Below, in pieces: positions 63,574-64,000 of a DNA stretch of 64,000 nt (position 1 is the stretch's first letter; each line of letters begins with the position of its first letter). The stretch covers positions 310,001-374,000 of the forward strand of contig CAVUOA010000008.1 of the NCBI GenBank assembly GCA_963742955.1, in the 5' to 3' direction. A program made the translations under genes and the position numbers. This DNA comes from CAVUOA01 sp963742955. GTDB lineage: Bacteria > Bacteroidota > Ignavibacteria > Tepidaquicellales > OLB5. Under the pieces are notes generated by a model. That model was not told the DNA's origin, made no database searches, and saw only the letters and a list, made by a program, of their open reading frames with translations.

Positions 63574-64000
63574 ATGGATTATACTTATTACCCGGGATGC
63601 AGCTTAGAATCTGCACATCATGGATACAGCCAATCGGTAAAAAAAGTTTTCAGCCACCTGGGCTGTAACCTGATAGAACTTGAGGACTGGAATTGCTGCG
63701 GGGCTACATCTTATATGTCTGTTAAAGAAACAGTTTCGTTTGCAATATCTGCAAGAAACCTGGCTTTAGCCGAAAAACACAAACGTGATATTGTTGCTCC
63801 ATGCAGCGCATGCTTTACAATTTTAAGCAAGACCAACAGGTATTTAAAAGAACTGCCTGACTTCCACAAGAAAATAAATGACTGCCTTGCTGAAGGCGGA
63901 TTGCAGTATAACCTTTCATGCAATGTAAGGCATCCTTTAGATGTGCTTATGAACGATATCGGCATAGAGACAATTAAAGCAAAAGCAAAACGCAGTCTTG
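63574..64000 (+). CDS. hdrB: HdrB-like CCG-domain subunit (3' partial)
   Basis: 142 residues are present, from ATG 63574 with AAGGAAA upstream; the frame runs off the right edge. It begins MDYTYYPGCSLESAHHGYSQS and has the first CCG motif (WNCCGATSYMS), then APCSACFTIL. HdrB carries the non-cubane [4Fe-4S] pair at the disulfide-reducing site. The second CCG motif should be beyond the window. The order protease-hdrC-hdrB suggests hdrA and a NiFe hydrogenase (Mvh type) next. Confidence 0.93.
   Translation, partial: MDYTYYPGCSLESAHHGYSQSVKKVFSHLGCNLIELEDWNCCGATSYMSVKETVSFAISARNLALAEKHKRDIVAPCSACFTILSKTNRYLKELPDFHKKINDCLAEGGLQYNLSCNVRHPLDVLMNDIGIETIKAKAKRSL

Overview
The window looks like a chromosomal piece of an anaerobic or facultative bacterium of the Bacteroidota/Chlorobiota/Ignavibacteria group. 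Three things suggest this. A secreted C25 peptidase carries a type IX secretion sorting tail of the NYPNPFNP type. Several promoters fit the Bacteroidota consensus TAnnTTTG (-7) with TTG/TTTG about 19-21 nt upstream. A Chlorobium-type ferredoxin is present. The exact taxon is an inference. No tRNA, rRNA, CRISPR array, insertion sequence or phage gene was recognised.

Layout. 1-306: GroEL tail. 0.5-4 kb: a DUF3347-type lipoprotein, a phospholipase-D-like protein and two short-chain dehydrogenases, all with broken reading frames. 4-9.3 kb: methylmalonyl-CoA mutase large subunit, a Cys-rich exported protein, an aldehyde dehydrogenase, a small beta-barrel protein and a small unknown protein. 10-18 kb: glutamate dehydrogenase, then a NuoE / NuoF / (NuoG-GltD-molybdopterin-like) flavin-FeS complex and a rubrerythrin-like protein. 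18-27.6 kb (minus strand): a pseudoreceiver-PPDK_N protein, NamZ-type muramidase, the C25/T9SS peptidase and three paralogous outer-membrane proteins. 27.9-36.3 kb (minus): a copper/silver export island (CusA, CusB, CusC and five small exported metal-binding or unknown proteins). 36.5-38 kb: two divergent Crp/Fnr-family genes, one without a DNA-binding domain. 38.2-51.6 kb: a long plus-strand block with CoA-transferase, OsmC, ferredoxin, 2-oxoacid:ferredoxin oxidoreductase (KorDABC), pyruvate:ferredoxin oxidoreductase, a dihydroorotate-dehydrogenase-like protein, an aminotransferase and malic enzyme. 51.7-56.7 kb: group 3b-like NiFe hydrogenase (HydB, cNMP-domain protein, HydG, HydD, HydA, protease). 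56.7-64 kb: histidine kinase, sigma-54 activator, a double-receiver protein behind a sigma-54 promoter, an Rrf2 regulator, a second hydrogenase protease, and HdrC/HdrB running off the end.

How the genes may work together. An extracellular peptidase, glutamate dehydrogenase, aminotransferase, 2-oxoacid ferredoxin oxidoreductases and a CoA-transferase fit oxidation of peptides and amino acids. The reduced ferredoxin and NAD(P)H produced could be re-oxidised through the NuoEFG/GltD-like complex, the hydrogenase and the Hdr system. Methylmalonyl-CoA mutase would link succinyl-CoA to propionate.

The most notable observation is a previously unlabelled promoter module of about 67 bp that occurs five times. 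It has two 14-bp boxes of the form ATGAYnnnnRTCAT set exactly 22 bp apart, followed 22-23 nt later by a TAnnTTTG -7 element. It precedes gdhA, the C25 peptidase, both divergent Crp/Fnr genes and the CoA-transferase/Kor/PFOR block. It looks like a double Crp/Fnr-type operator that defines an amino-acid catabolism regulon.

Caution: between about 0.5 and 31.1 kb many genes are split by single-base indels, while none is split after 31.1 kb. Sequencing or assembly error is at least as likely as true pseudogenes.
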